Under the pieces are notes generated by a model that did not search any database, was not told where the DNA came from, and was given only the letters and a program-made list of their open reading frames with translations. The translations under genes were made by a program, and so were the position numbers. A stretch of 64,000 bases of DNA, from positions 682,001-746,000 of the forward strand of contig NZ_JBHTKL010000001.1 of NCBI RefSeq assembly GCF_042675915.1. Direction: 5' to 3'. Position 1 is the first letter of the stretch, and each line of letters opens with the position of its first letter. The DNA comes from Thalassobacillus_A hwangdonensis (GTDB lineage Bacteria; Bacillota; Bacilli; Bacillales; Halobacillaceae). This document shows, piece after piece, positions 1 through 8,759 of this stretch.

Positions 1-936
1 ATGAAACCAACAGTCGTTTGTGTTGTAGGACCGACAGCTGTCGGAAAAACAAAATTAGGTGTGGAAATTGCCCGACGTTTCGATGGAGAAGTGATCAGTG
101 GCGATTCTATGCAAGTGTACCGTGGGATGGATATCGGCACAGCTAAGGTGACGGATGAAGAAATGATGGGTGTCCCTCATCACATGATTGACATCAAGCA
201 ACCATATGAATCCTTTTCTGTGGCTGAATTCCAGGAGCGTGTTACGCGTCATATCGAGGAGATTCATCAGAGAGGAAAGCTTCCTGTAATTGTGGGTGGA
301 ACGGGGCTTTACATACAATCTGTTATTTATGGCTATAATTTTTCAGATGATAAGCGGGATCCGGAAGTCTCCAGGAAGATTGAGCAGGAAATTGATGAAA
401 AAGGTATAGAGTACGTGTATCGACAGTTGCAGGAAATCGACCCTGAACAAGCGGAAAAGATACATCCGAATAATTCAAGACGGGTTGTAAGGGCGCTCGA
501 AGTTTACCGTACAACGGGGAAAACGATGAGTGAACTTAAAGCGGAGCAGGAGTCTGAATCGCCTTACCATCCGATCTTGATCGGGTTGGAAATGGACCGG
601 GAACAACTGTACGAGAGGATCAATCATCGTGTCGATCTTATGATGGTGGAGGGGCTTCGAGAAGAAGTGCAAAAGCTCATTGCGGCTGGTTATGGAGATG
701 CGCAGTCGATGAAAGCGATCGGGTACAAAGAATTCCTTCCTTACTTTAATGGAGAATCTGACCTTGAAGAGACGCTAGATCTATTGAAGCGTAATTCAAG
801 AAGGTATGCTAAACGGCAGCTTACTTATTTCCGAAACAAGATGGACGTGCAATGGTACACGATCGATCCGGCGGAATATCATGAAAAGTTTCAAACAATT
901 TTACGGGATTTAGCAGGAATGATCGAATCGACATAG
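1..936 (+). CDS. miaA: tRNA dimethylallyltransferase MiaA
   Basis: Transfers a dimethylallyl group from DMAPP to N6 of A37 in tRNAs that read UNN codons. The 311-residue protein has the P-loop GPTAVGKT at residues 10-17 and the family signature DSMQVYRGMDIGTAK starting at residue 35, and matches the usual length of about 310 residues. The ATG is at the first base of the window, so its ribosome binding site cannot be seen, but the N-terminus aligns well with known MiaA starts. hfq follows 40 bp downstream on the same strand, the conserved miaA-hfq pairing of Bacillus and proteobacteria. Confidence 0.95.
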   Translation: MKPTVVCVVGPTAVGKTKLGVEIARRFDGEVISGDSMQVYRGMDIGTAKVTDEEMMGVPHHMIDIKQPYESFSVAEFQERVTRHIEEIHQRGKLPVIVGGTGLYIQSVIYGYNFSDDKRDPEVSRKIEQEIDEKGIEYVYRQLQEIDPEQAEKIHPNNSRRVVRALEVYRTTGKTMSELKAEQESESPYHPILIGLEMDREQLYERINHRVDLMMVEGLREEVQKLIAAGYGDAQSMKAIGYKEFLPYFNGESDLEETLDLLKRNSRRYAKRQLTYFRNKMDVQWYTIDPAEYHEKFQTILRDLAGMIEST

Positions 937-975
937 AAATAAAACAAGTATAGATAGAAAAGAGGAGGAAGATTC

Positions 976-1200
976 ATGGCTCAATCTGTAAATATCCAGG
1001 ACAATTTCCTGAACCAGCTAAGAAAAGATCGCGTTCAAGTAACGGTCTTTCTACTCAACGGGTTCCAATTAAGGGGGACCGTCAAAGCTTTCGACAATTT
1101 CACAGTACTTCTGGAAGCTGACGGGAAGCAACAACTGATTTTCAAACATGCCATTTCCACATTCTCTCCTTCGAAGAATGTACAATTGGATAAAGAGTAA
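976..1200 (+). CDS. hfq: RNA chaperone Hfq
   Basis: Sm-like hexameric RNA-binding protein that binds small RNAs and mRNA tails in the cytosol. At 74 residues it has the Bacillus length, with no long C-terminal tail. The Sm1 segment (DNFLNQLRKDRVQVTVFLLN) is followed by the Sm2 segment with the FKHAIST motif near residues 56-62, equivalent to the YKHAIS core. A strong AGAGGAGGAAG ribosome binding site precedes the ATG. It lies just after miaA and is followed by a hairpin terminator. Confidence 0.96.
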   Translation: MAQSVNIQDNFLNQLRKDRVQVTVFLLNGFQLRGTVKAFDNFTVLLEADGKQQLIFKHAISTFSPSKNVQLDKE

Positions 1201-1205
1201 GTAAG

Positions 1206-1240
1206 GAACGGGCGATTGTATCGTCCGTTCTTGTTTTTTT
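1206..1240 (+). terminator. Rho-independent terminator after hfq
   Basis: Stem GAACGGGCGA / TCGTCCGTTC followed by TTGTTTTTTT, 5 bp after the hfq stop codon. Confidence 0.9.
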
Positions 1241-1329
1241 GTCTGAAAGGGATCATGCTTAAGAATTGGGCATTTGTCACACCTGCCAGTTGTCCGGCGT
1301 ATAGTGGTATGGAATAAGGGGTGATCGAT

Positions 1330-2277
1330 GTGAGTTCCCATCTGACAAAGAACCATCAAGGTCAAATCAATATCGTCTTGAGGGACCATAAAAAGGAAAA
1401 GACCGGCGGAGCATCAAGAGTTGAATTGACGCAAACTGCGAATTATCCATATGAAATCATTGATCGTCATTTAGAAGCCTTTGTAGGCATGGAGCGGTTG
1501 CGTGAGAAAGTGAAAGAAATCTATGCGCAAGTACTTATTTCTGAAAAACGCAGGCAAATGGGGCTGCTTGGTGATCGGCAGGTCCTTCATATGATGTTCA
1601 AAGGTAATCCTGGGACGGGGAAAACCACGGTTGCGCGAGCCTTAGCGAAGATCTTCCATGAGATGGAACTGCTTGAGAAAGGTCATTTCATCGAAGCTGA
1701 CCGAAGTGATTTGGTCGGAGAATACATCGGGCATACCGCCCAGAAGACGAAAGACCTGATCAAAAAGGCGCTGGGAGGCGTTTTGTTCATTGACGAGGCA
1801 TATTCTCTTGCTCGTGGCGGGGAGAAGGACTTCGGAAAAGAAGCTGTCGATACGATCGTGAAGTGTATGGAAGACCACCACAATGAGTTTATCATCATCC
1901 TTGCTGGTTACCCTAAAGAAATGGAACGGTTCACCTCATTGAATCCAGGGTTGAAGTCGCGGTTTCCTATTTCGCTCGATTTTCCTGATTACGACTCCGG
2001 CGAACTGCTTGAAATCGCTATCGACATGGTTCAGGATAAGCAGTATCGGTTTTCCAAACAGGCAGAATGGAAACTGAGGCAGCACTTTCAACAGTTGCTG
2101 AAGAATAAGCCTTACAATTTTTCGAATGGACGTCATGTGCGGAACATCGTGGAGGATGCGGTGAGAAAACATGCGATCCGGGTCGTCGAACACCCAGCTC
2201 CTAACGCGGAGCTTTTGATGACCATCGAATCCCGCGATTTGCAATTGGAAGAAAAGAAAGAAATGCCGATGATATAA
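1330..2277 (+). CDS. spoVK: Stage V sporulation protein K, AAA+ ATPase
   Basis: CbxX/CfqX-type AAA+ ATPase required for spore maturation in B. subtilis. The protein has Walker A GNPGTGKT at residues 92-99, Walker B GGVLFIDEAYSL downstream, and an arginine-finger region SRFPI. The reading frame can be extended to a GTG at 1321, but the Shine-Dalgarno-like AAGGGGTGAT ends 4 bp before the GTG at 1330, so I prefer 1330 (315 residues). Its place between hfq and hflX matches B. subtilis. The window encodes a second, double-AAA relative at 32197. Confidence 0.93.
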   Translation: MSSHLTKNHQGQINIVLRDHKKEKTGGASRVELTQTANYPYEIIDRHLEAFVGMERLREKVKEIYAQVLISEKRRQMGLLGDRQVLHMMFKGNPGTGKTTVARALAKIFHEMELLEKGHFIEADRSDLVGEYIGHTAQKTKDLIKKALGGVLFIDEAYSLARGGEKDFGKEAVDTIVKCMEDHHNEFIIILAGYPKEMERFTSLNPGLKSRFPISLDFPDYDSGELLEIAIDMVQDKQYRFSKQAEWKLRQHFQQLLKNKPYNFSNGRHVRNIVEDAVRKHAIRVVEHPAPNAELLMTIESRDLQLEEKKEMPMI

Positions 2278-2335
2278 AAGTGTCAGCGAGTTTGATATGA
2301 TAATAGCACACATCGTTCTAGAAAGAGGTATATAC

Positions 2336-3586
2336 ATGGCAGATAAAGAACAAGTAATGCTCGTAGCAAGAAATGACTCGAAGCAAGAGGAGAAAAGATT
2401 CCGCTCCTCATTGGAAGAACTTAAATCTTTGACCGAAACTGCTGATGGTTCCGTAAAAAGGATCATCACGCAAAACCGAGAGAGGGTCCACCCTGCTTAT
2501 TACCTCGGTGAGGGGAAGCTTGAGGAGATCAAACTCATCATTGAAGAGGAAGAGATCAATCTAGTAGTCTTCAATGATGAACTTTCTCCGGGGCAGCTTA
2601 GGAACATTACAGATAAGCTGGAAACGAGGGTAATTGATCGCAGTCAGCTTATCCTTGATATTTTTGCGGGTAGGGCGAAGACGAAAGAAGGAAAAATGCA
2701 AGTGGAGCTCGCTCAGCTCCAGTATTTATTGCCCCGCCTGGCAGGAAAAGGTACGGAGCTCTCAAGACTCGGTGGAGGAATCGGTACAAGAGGGCCAGGG
2801 GAAACCAAATTGGAAACAGACCGCCGGCACATTCAGCGAAGAATCGATGATATTAAGCGAAGGCTGCAAGTGGTAGTGAAACAACGGGAACAATACCGTA
2901 AGCGTCGTAGAGAAAATAAAGCGTTTCAGATTGCGATCGTCGGATACACCAACGCTGGGAAGTCAACTTTTTTCAACCGTGTCACCAGCAGTGAATCGTT
3001 CGAAGAAAACCTTCTGTTCGCTACGCTTGATCCTTTGACGAGGCAATTGACTTTCCCTTCAGGATTCCAGGCGCTTGTGTCAGATACAGTTGGTTTCATC
3101 CAGGATCTTCCTACCCAATTGATCGCAGCTTTCCGGTCGACACTTGAAGAAGTGACAGAAGCGGATTTTATTATCCATATGGTGGATGGTGCACACCCTG
3201 ACCATGAACAGCACGAAGAAACTGTGCTTAAGCTGCTGGGAGATCTCGGTGCGGATCACCTGCCGATCTTGACTGTATATAATAAGAAGGATCTGTTGAC
3301 TGGTGAATTCATTCCTCATGCCTTTCCTTCCATCACTGTCTCTGTACACGACCCTATTGATATCGGGCGTGTTTTAGGTAAAATAGAAGAGGTCCTCAAA
3401 GAAGAATGGGAAGAATATGATGTTTTCCTTGAAGCATACGAAGGCAGGAAGCTTCAGCAATTAAAGCGGGAAAGCATCGTCGACCATCTTACGTTCAATG
3501 AGGAGCGGGAAGGATATGCAATGCATGGGTATCTCCATCCGGACCATCCATTGCTCAATCAATTAAAAGGTAAAGGACGTCATTGA
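2336..3586 (+). CDS. hflX: Ribosome-associated GTPase HflX
   Basis: OBG-HflX-family GTPase that binds the 50S subunit and splits or rescues stalled ribosomes. It has an N-terminal HflX domain with the conserved GGGIGTRGPGETKLE segment, then the G domain with G1 GYTNAGKST near residues 203-211, G3 DTVGF and G4 NKKD. An upstream in-frame ATG exists at 2297, but the GAAAGAGGT ribosome binding site supports the ATG at 2336 (416 residues, close to the 420 of B. subtilis YnbA). The stop codon overlaps the ynbB start by one base, so the two are translationally coupled. Confidence 0.95.
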   Translation: MADKEQVMLVARNDSKQEEKRFRSSLEELKSLTETADGSVKRIITQNRERVHPAYYLGEGKLEEIKLIIEEEEINLVVFNDELSPGQLRNITDKLETRVIDRSQLILDIFAGRAKTKEGKMQVELAQLQYLLPRLAGKGTELSRLGGGIGTRGPGETKLETDRRHIQRRIDDIKRRLQVVVKQREQYRKRRRENKAFQIAIVGYTNAGKSTFFNRVTSSESFEENLLFATLDPLTRQLTFPSGFQALVSDTVGFIQDLPTQLIAAFRSTLEEVTEADFIIHMVDGAHPDHEQHEETVLKLLGDLGADHLPILTVYNKKDLLTGEFIPHAFPSITVSVHDPIDIGRVLGKIEEVLKEEWEEYDVFLEAYEGRKLQQLKRESIVDHLTFNEEREGYAMHGYLHPDHPLLNQLKGKGRH

Positions 3587-4848
3587 TGAACCAAAAGATT
3601 GAACAACTAGCAAACACTACAGAACGGGAATTATACACTTATCATCAGCAGGTGCAAACGATTGTTGAGCATAATCAGCAAAGAGTGCTTGAAGGTTTTC
3701 AAACGCTCAGAATCAGTGATTCCCATTTTAATCCGACTACAGGGTACGGCTATGATGATTTTGGCAGAGATACATTGGAGGCCTTATACGCTTATATTTT
3801 TGGTGGAGAGGATGCGCTTGTGCGACCGCAGATCATCTCCGGTACCCACGCCATAACCACTGCGCTTTTCGGAGTACTTCGCCCGGGTGACGAATTGTTG
3901 TACGTTACTGGTAAACCTTATGATACTTTAGAAGAAGTCGTAGGTGAACGAGGAGAGAAGGATACTGGTTCATTGCGGGATTTTGGAATTGGATACCAGG
4001 CCGTGCCTTTAGGGGCTGATGGCAAGGTTGATATGCAGCAAGTGGAAGGTGCAATCTCGAAGAATACGAAAGTCGTTGCAATCCAGAGATCGAAAGGGTA
4101 CGCAGATCGACCTTCATTCACGATAGAAGAAATCAGCCAGATGATAAAAGAAGTCCGTTCAATCAAACAGGATGTCATTGTATTCGTAGATAATTGCTAT
4201 GGCGAATTCGTCGAGAAGCAGGAGCCGTTACATGTAGGCGCGGACCTCATTGCTGGTTCGCTTATCAAAAATCCCGGAGGCGGCATCGTGCGTACGGGTG
4301 GATACATAGCTGGAAATCGTGACCTGATTGAACAATGCAGTTACCGACTAACTTCGCCGGGATTGGGTAAGGAAGCAGGAGCGAGCCTGAACAGCCTTCA
4401 GGAGATGTACCAAGGTATCTTCCTGGCGCCGCATATTGTTGGAGAGGCGCTTAAGGGGGCAATGTTCACTGCTCGTTTTTTACAGCAGCTCGGTTTTGAT
4501 ACGACTCCTTCTTTCGATCAAGTCCGGACAGACCTGATCCAGTCGGTTTCGTTTGAAACAGCAGAACAGATGGTAGCCTTCTGTCAGTCGATCCAAAAAT
4601 CTTCACCGATCAATTCCCATGTCACCCCACATCCCAGTCCGATGCCTGGTTATGAAAGTGATGTGATCATGGCGGCGGGGACATTCATTCAAGGAGCGAG
4701 CCTTGAATTGACAGCGGATGGTCCGATCCGCCCTCCGTATATGGCCTTTGTGCAAGGTGGATTGACCTACGCGCATGTGAAAATCGCTATTAAACAAGCG
4801 GTCGGCCATTTAGTGGAAACTGGTTTTTTAGTAATGGAAAAAGGGTAG
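3586..4848 (+). CDS. ynbB: PLP-dependent methionine gamma-lyase-like / aluminium-resistance family protein
   Basis: Fold-type I PLP enzyme of the YnbB family (often annotated 'aluminium resistance protein', related to cystathionine/methionine gamma-lyases). The likely Schiff-base lysine is in GSLIKNPGGG, about residue 228. Its natural substrate is not established. The ATG overlaps the hflX stop (TGATG) and a weak AAAGG lies upstream. The 420-residue length is typical. The hflX-ynbB-glnRA order is conserved in Bacillus. A strong terminator isolates it from glnR. Confidence 0.9.
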   Translation: MNQKIEQLANTTERELYTYHQQVQTIVEHNQQRVLEGFQTLRISDSHFNPTTGYGYDDFGRDTLEALYAYIFGGEDALVRPQIISGTHAITTALFGVLRPGDELLYVTGKPYDTLEEVVGERGEKDTGSLRDFGIGYQAVPLGADGKVDMQQVEGAISKNTKVVAIQRSKGYADRPSFTIEEISQMIKEVRSIKQDVIVFVDNCYGEFVEKQEPLHVGADLIAGSLIKNPGGGIVRTGGYIAGNRDLIEQCSYRLTSPGLGKEAGASLNSLQEMYQGIFLAPHIVGEALKGAMFTARFLQQLGFDTTPSFDQVRTDLIQSVSFETAEQMVAFCQSIQKSSPINSHVTPHPSPMPGYESDVIMAAGTFIQGASLELTADGPIRPPYMAFVQGGLTYAHVKIAIKQAVGHLVETGFLVMEKG

Positions 4849-4881
4849 ACTGAGATGGGCGGTGCTCATCTCAGTTTTTTT
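4849..4881 (+). terminator. Terminator after ynbB
   Basis: Stem ACTGAGATG...CATCTCAGT with a run of seven T directly after the ynbB stop codon. Confidence 0.9.
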
Positions 4882-4892
4882 ATACTTTTTCA

Positions 4893-4941
4893 TGTTATAT
4901 TTCCTTACATAGGTTGACACTTTTAGTTTCATGCATATAAT
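4893..4941 (+). promoter_or_regulatory. glnRA promoter with two GlnR/TnrA-type sites
   Basis: A perfect TGTNA-N7-TNACA site, TGTTATATTTCCTTACA, lies at 4893-4909. A second, degenerate site TGACACTTTTAGTTTCA at 4915-4931 overlaps the -35 TTGACA (4914-4919); the -10 is TATAAT (4936-4941, 16-bp spacer). Two sites overlapping the -35 reproduce the layout of the B. subtilis glnRA operator (GlnRA1/GlnRA2), implying repression by GlnR bound to feedback-inhibited glutamine synthetase. Confidence 0.88.
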
Positions 4942-4974
4942 TAAAGTATAACAATCAAGGGAGGTGGGGCATCG

Positions 4975-5379
4975 ATGAGTGATGAAATCCGCCGTTCGAT
5001 GCCATTGTTCCCGATAGGTATAGTCAAGTCATTGACCGATCTATCTGCACGTCAGATCAGGTATTATGAAGAGCATGATCTGATCCAGCCTGCACGTTCA
5101 GAAGGTAACAGGAGAATGTTCTCTTTCAATGATGTTGATCGACTTCTGGAGATCAAGGCCTTGATCGAGAAAGGTGTCAACCTCGCAGGAATCAAGCAGG
5201 TGCTGTCCATGAAAGCTGCACCTGAAAACCAGGAACTTGACGAAGGGCAAGTCGAAGAAATCCATAAGGAGCTATCTGAGAAGGAGCTTCGCCGCATGTT
5301 GCAGCATGAGCTGATGCATGCAGGAAGATATGGCAAGTCTTCGTTAAGACAGGGAGAACTATCAAGGTTCTTCCATTAA
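4975..5379 (+). CDS. glnR: Nitrogen repressor GlnR (MerR family)
   Basis: Dimeric MerR-type repressor of glnRA and other nitrogen genes, activated by feedback-inhibited GlnA. The winged-helix DNA-binding half holds VKSLTDLSARQIRYYEEHDL and the short C-terminal region is the autoinhibitory tail that contacts GlnA in B. subtilis. Its 134 residues compare with 135 in B. subtilis. Ribosome binding site GGGAGGTGGGG precedes the ATG. It is cotranscribed with glnA 21 bp downstream and autoregulated through the sites at 4893-4931. Confidence 0.96.
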   Translation: MSDEIRRSMPLFPIGIVKSLTDLSARQIRYYEEHDLIQPARSEGNRRMFSFNDVDRLLEIKALIEKGVNLAGIKQVLSMKAAPENQELDEGQVEEIHKELSEKELRRMLQHELMHAGRYGKSSLRQGELSRFFH

Positions 5380-5400
5380 AATGTAGGAGGAGAAAACGGA

Positions 5401-6732
5401 ATGGGTTTTACAAAAAAAGAGATTTACAAAAAGCTTGAAGAAGAAAATGTACGCTTTATCCGTCTGCAGTTCACAGATATGTTAGGTACCATCAAGAATG
5501 TTGAAATTCCACTTAGTCAGCTTGATAAAGCACTTGATAACAAAATGATGTTCGATGGTTCTTCCATCGAAGGATTTGTGCGTATCGAAGAGTCGGATAT
5601 GTATTTGGTGCCAGACCTGGATACTTTCGTTGTATTCCCTTGGACTTCAGAAAAAGGGAAAGTAGCGCGTTTCATCTGTGATATCTACAATCCGGATATG
5701 ACGCCGTTCGAAGGGTGTCCCCGATATAACCTTAAGCGTAACCTGAAGAAAATGGAGGAGCTAGGGTTTTCTGCATTCAACATTGGTACAGAGCCGGAAT
5801 TTTTCCTGTTCAAGCTTGATGAAAACGGTGAGCCTACGATGGAACTGAATGATAAAGGTGGATACTTCGACCTTGCACCGACGGATCTTGGGGAGAACTG
5901 TCGTCGTGATATCGTTCTGGAACTGGAAGAAATGGGCTTTGAAATCGAAGCATCCCACCACGAAGTGGCTCCGGGACAGCATGAAATCGACTTCAAATAC
6001 TCAGATGCAGTCAAACACTGTGATGATATCCAGACGTTCAAACTTGCAGTCAAGACAATTGCCCGCAAGCACGGACTGCATGCGACCTTCATGCCGAAGC
6101 CATTGTTCGGTGTAAATGGATCCGGTATGCACGCCAACATGTCCCTGTTCAAAGATGGAAAAAATTCATTCTTTGATGAAAAAGGTGACTTGCAGCTTTC
6201 AGAAGTAGCGTATCAGTTCACTGCTGGTATCATCAAGCACGCGACGAATTTCACAGCAGTTACTAACCCGACGGTAAACTCCTACAAACGCCTGGTTCCT
6301 GGATACGAAGCACCTTGTTACGTAGCATGGTCAGGTCAAAACCGCAGTCCGCTCATCCGTATCCCGACTTCACGTGGCTTAAGCACACGTATCGAGGTGC
6401 GTAGTGTGGATCCTTCTGCCAACCCTTATATGGCGATGGCTGTATTACTTGCTGCTGGTCTTGACGGAGTGGAAAACAAACTTCAGGCGCCTGCACCAGT
6501 CGATCGCAACATCTACGTAATGGATAAAGCAGAGCGGGAGAAGAACGGAGTACAGGATCTACCATCCACTTTGTTCAATGCGCTCGAATTGCTGAAGCAG
6601 GATCAGATCATGGTCGATGCACTTGGTGAGCACCTGTTCGAACATTTCATCGAAGCGAAGGAAATCGAATGGGATATGTTCCGCACACAGGTTCACCCAT
6701 GGGAACGTGAACAATACTTGCAGACTTATTAA
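5401..6732 (+). CDS. glnA: Glutamine synthetase, type I
   Basis: ATP-dependent ligation of ammonium to glutamate in the cytosol, as a dodecamer. At 443 residues it is of the short GSI-alpha class without the adenylylation insert. It has the signature FDGSSIEGFVRIEESDM near residue 50 (with the arginine used for feedback sensing in Bacillus), the ATP-binding KPLFGVNGSGMH region and NRSPLIRIP. AGGAGGAG ribosome binding site. Second gene of the glnRA operon, followed by a terminator. Confidence 0.97.
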   Translation: MGFTKKEIYKKLEEENVRFIRLQFTDMLGTIKNVEIPLSQLDKALDNKMMFDGSSIEGFVRIEESDMYLVPDLDTFVVFPWTSEKGKVARFICDIYNPDMTPFEGCPRYNLKRNLKKMEELGFSAFNIGTEPEFFLFKLDENGEPTMELNDKGGYFDLAPTDLGENCRRDIVLELEEMGFEIEASHHEVAPGQHEIDFKYSDAVKHCDDIQTFKLAVKTIARKHGLHATFMPKPLFGVNGSGMHANMSLFKDGKNSFFDEKGDLQLSEVAYQFTAGIIKHATNFTAVTNPTVNSYKRLVPGYEAPCYVAWSGQNRSPLIRIPTSRGLSTRIEVRSVDPSANPYMAMAVLLAAGLDGVENKLQAPAPVDRNIYVMDKAEREKNGVQDLPSTLFNALELLKQDQIMVDALGEHLFEHFIEAKEIEWDMFRTQVHPWEREQYLQTY

Positions 6733-6749
6733 TCGTTTGCCTATACAAG

Positions 6750-6781
6750 AGGCTGCCGGAATTCCCGGCAGCCTTTTTTAT
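6750..6781 (+). terminator. Terminator after glnA
   Basis: Stem AGGCTGCCGG / CCGGCAGCCT around AATT, followed by TTTTT. Confidence 0.92.
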
Positions 6782-6824
6782 GTTAAAAAAAAAGAACCAC
6801 ACCACTTGTCGGTGCAGTTCTTGA

Positions 6825-7007
6825 TCAGGGACGTGCATTCTGTTTATTGATCAAATCCATCAGATTATTCAATAACTTGTCCAACTCCTGCGACACTACC
6901 ACGACGTCAGGGTCTTTCGGGTCTTTCATGTAAACATCATACATCTTTTTCCGCATCTTTTCTATTTTATCTTCCAATGCGGTGATCTCTCTCTTTAAGG
7001 TTTCCAC
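6825..7007 (-). CDS. Spo0E-like aspartyl-phosphate phosphatase
   Basis: Small two-helix protein with the Spo0E-family signature SQELD in its second half, which in B. subtilis Spo0E/YisI/YnzD dephosphorylates Spo0A~P and delays sporulation. Starting at the GTG at 7007 it is 60 residues; a GAGGGGAT Shine-Dalgarno sits 5-7 bp upstream, while the longer frame from 7022 would place this motif inside the gene. It stands alone between glnA and the DUF421 gene and reads toward glnA. Which response regulator it acts on cannot be told from sequence. Confidence 0.85.
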   Translation of the reverse strand: METLKREITALEDKIEKMRKKMYDVYMKDPKDPDVVVVSQELDKLLNNLMDLINKQNARP

Positions 7008-7130
7008 TACGGATCCCCTCACTTCTGTTATACCATAGGTCGTATTTGGATCTTAATCCTATTATACACCTTCTATCATTTAAACATAAATCTTTGATTC
7101 GACAAAATGCGGGGTAGGATAGTAAGCTTC

Positions 7131-7721
7131 TCATGCATCTCCGGGCTGTTTGTACTGGTTATTTTCATAATTTATGATCTCTTCAAAGATATTAGCTCCG
7201 TTGCTGGAAGGCTGAGCATTACTTTGTTGCTGCTGATTCTGCACCATCATAAGTTTCTTGAATTCTCCGACTGTCAAAGGCCTGGCCTCAGGTATCAATT
7301 CATAGCCTAATTGCCCATTAGGCTCCAAAGTAGCGGTTTTGATATCTTTCATGTTGGAAATCCCTTGTTGTCGCAAGCGCATCTCCAATTGATCAACAGT
7401 AAAACGTAGTTTTTTCAAGTTATCAACATTAAGCTCGCCATTTTCAATTACGATCTTTGATTTTCCGGTGATGAATTTTTCAATAAAGTTGAACCGGACT
7501 TGTAAGTACTCCATAAGGATTAATGCCCCAACGAAAATGGAAGCAGCGATAATCGTCCGCCAGACACTGGTTTCAATAATCGGCTGGATGATTATTGATC
7601 CTATTGAGATCATGACAACGGTTTGAGCAAGTGTCATTTGAGAAATAGACTTTCTGCCGGCTATCCTAAGTAATAAAATTCCAGCGAATACCATGATGAT
7701 CGATTGTAGTATGAAATTCAT
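7131..7721 (-). CDS. DUF421 (YetF/YdfS/YrbG-like) membrane protein
   Basis: 196-residue protein with three N-terminal membrane helices (about residues 3-22, 31-50 and 58-75), followed by the soluble DUF421 domain: FITGKSKIVIENGELN, then LRFTVDQLEMRLRQQGI and the TATLEPNGQLGYEL strand. The tail is polar and rich in Q and N. Members of this family in B. subtilis have been linked to spore membranes and envelope properties, but no reaction is known. Monocistronic on the minus strand; a GGAGGAC site precedes the ATG. Confidence 0.85.
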   Translation of the reverse strand: MNFILQSIIMVFAGILLLRIAGRKSISQMTLAQTVVMISIGSIIIQPIIETSVWRTIIAASIFVGALILMEYLQVRFNFIEKFITGKSKIVIENGELNVDNLKKLRFTVDQLEMRLRQQGISNMKDIKTATLEPNGQLGYELIPEARPLTVGEFKKLMMVQNQQQQSNAQPSSNGANIFEEIINYENNQYKQPGDA

Positions 7722-7787
7722 AATTGTCCTCCATATTGCATTTAATAAAAGTTAGTGTATCCAGCTGGGTTAAGAATATAAAACATG

Positions 7788-7821
7788 TAAAAAGCCCCCT
7801 GTCCGTATAGACAGGGGGCTT
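7788..7821 (-). terminator. Terminator of lexA
   Basis: On the minus strand AGCCCCCTGTC / GACAGGGGGCT is followed by TTTTTA, just beyond the lexA stop codon. Confidence 0.9.
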
Positions 7822-7830
7822 AGTTAAGAT

Positions 7831-8454
7831 TTAATGAACAGTACGATATAAACCTACTACTTTTCCTAAGATGAATACTTCGTCGAGAATGATTGGATCC
7901 ATAGTTGAATTCTCGGGCTGAAGTCTGAAATGGTTCTTCTCTTTGAAGAAACGCTTTACAGTGGCTTCCTCATCTTCTGTCATTGCAACGACGATCTCGC
8001 CATTCTGTGCAGTAGACTGCTGACGAACGATTACCATGTCACCATCTAGTATTCCAGCTTCAATCATACTCTCACCTTCGACTACGAGAACGAAGGTATT
8101 GTCTGATGCATCAGCCATCGTATCAGGTAATGGTACATATTCTTCGATGTTTTCAATTGCGGTGATCGGAGAGCCGGCAGTTACTTTACCAATTACAGGT
8201 GCATAAGTGGGTTCCGGTCTCGGAATACTTTGATCTTCTTCGAGGCTGAGTACTTCGATTGCTCTCGGTTTCGTAGGGTCACGTCTAATGAACCCCTTTT
8301 TTTCCAAGCGGGAAAGATGTCCATGCACCGTTGAACTAGAGGCGAGACCGACAGCCTGGCCGATTTCCCGAACGGATGGTGGATAACCCTTGGCCAATAC
8401 TTCTTCTTTAATATATTCCAGAATTTCCTGTTGACGCTTGGATAATTTACTCAT
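7831..8454 (-). CDS. lexA: SOS repressor LexA
   Basis: Represses SOS genes and self-cleaves when RecA is activated. It has an N-terminal winged helix (residues 1-65, with the recognition helix around SSSTVHGHLSRL) and a C-terminal S24 protease domain: cleavage site Ala93-Gly94 in KVTAGSP, nucleophile Ser129 in GESM and general-base Lys167 in ATVKRF. The frame is open for 22 more codons upstream, but GAGGTG precedes the ATG at 8454, giving 207 residues (205 in B. subtilis). Divergent from the SOS peptide-yneB-ynzC unit and autoregulated by the boxes at 8518-8598. Confidence 0.97.
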   Translation of the reverse strand: MSKLSKRQQEILEYIKEEVLAKGYPPSVREIGQAVGLASSSTVHGHLSRLEKKGFIRRDPTKPRAIEVLSLEEDQSIPRPEPTYAPVIGKVTAGSPITAIENIEEYVPLPDTMADASDNTFVLVVEGESMIEAGILDGDMVIVRQQSTAQNGEIVVAMTEDEEATVKRFFKEKNHFRLQPENSTMDPIILDEVFILGKVVGLYRTVH

Positions 8455-8491
8455 AATTGGACACCTCGTACATATGTTTTGTATTAAGGTC

Positions 8492-8598
8492 ATTGTAACA
8501 TGAACATTTTGCCAATACAAACATTCGTTCGAAAAAATACTTGACAGGAACCTATGTTCGTATTTATACTGAATTCAACAAATGCGAACAAAAGTTCT
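8492..8598. promoter_or_regulatory. Divergent SOS promoter region with three LexA boxes
   Basis: Boxes of the CGAAC-N4-GTTCG type are CAAACATTCGTTCG (8518-8531), GGAACCTATGTTCG (8547-8560) and CGAACAAAAGTTCT (8585-8598). The lexA promoter on the minus strand has -35 TTGTAT (8515-8520) and -10 TACAAT (8492-8497, 17-bp spacer), so the first box overlaps its -35. The plus-strand promoter has TTGACA (8541-8546) and TATACT (8565-8570); the second box fills its spacer and the third lies downstream of its start. Both directions should be LexA-repressed. Confidence 0.88.
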
Positions 8599-8615
8599 TA
8601 TTCGGAGGGATTTCA

Positions 8616-8711
8616 ATGTTTAATAGAATTTCAAAAGTGGACATGACATTCGGAGTACTTTTCGTTTTGAGCCTTACATTCCTATACGTATCCATAGCGA
8701 TCAGCGGCTAA
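8616..8711 (+). CDS. SOS-controlled 31-residue single-pass membrane peptide (yneA position)
   Basis: The ATG at 8616 follows the ribosome binding site CGGAGGGA (8604-8611) and opens a 31-codon frame ending with TAA. After the short polar start MFNRISKVD comes one hydrophobic helix, from about Met10 to Ile29. It is the first gene after the LexA boxes and lies 48 bp before yneB, exactly where B. subtilis carries the SOS division inhibitor YneA (about 105 residues: membrane anchor plus LysM domain). No LysM domain is present here or in the following 48 bp. It could be a minimal YneA-like division inhibitor or a remnant; function is inferred from position only. Confidence 0.7.
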   Translation: MFNRISKVDMTFGVLFVLSLTFLYVSIAISG

Positions 8712-8759
8712 TTCATAGTATGATGGTTTTCCAACGATACAGATAGAGAGGGACCCAAC

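Noticed and set aside
1240..1329. Sigma-E promoter of spoVK
   Set aside because: CGTATAGT near 1299 is loosely like a sigma-E -10, but there is no convincing -35 at the right distance.
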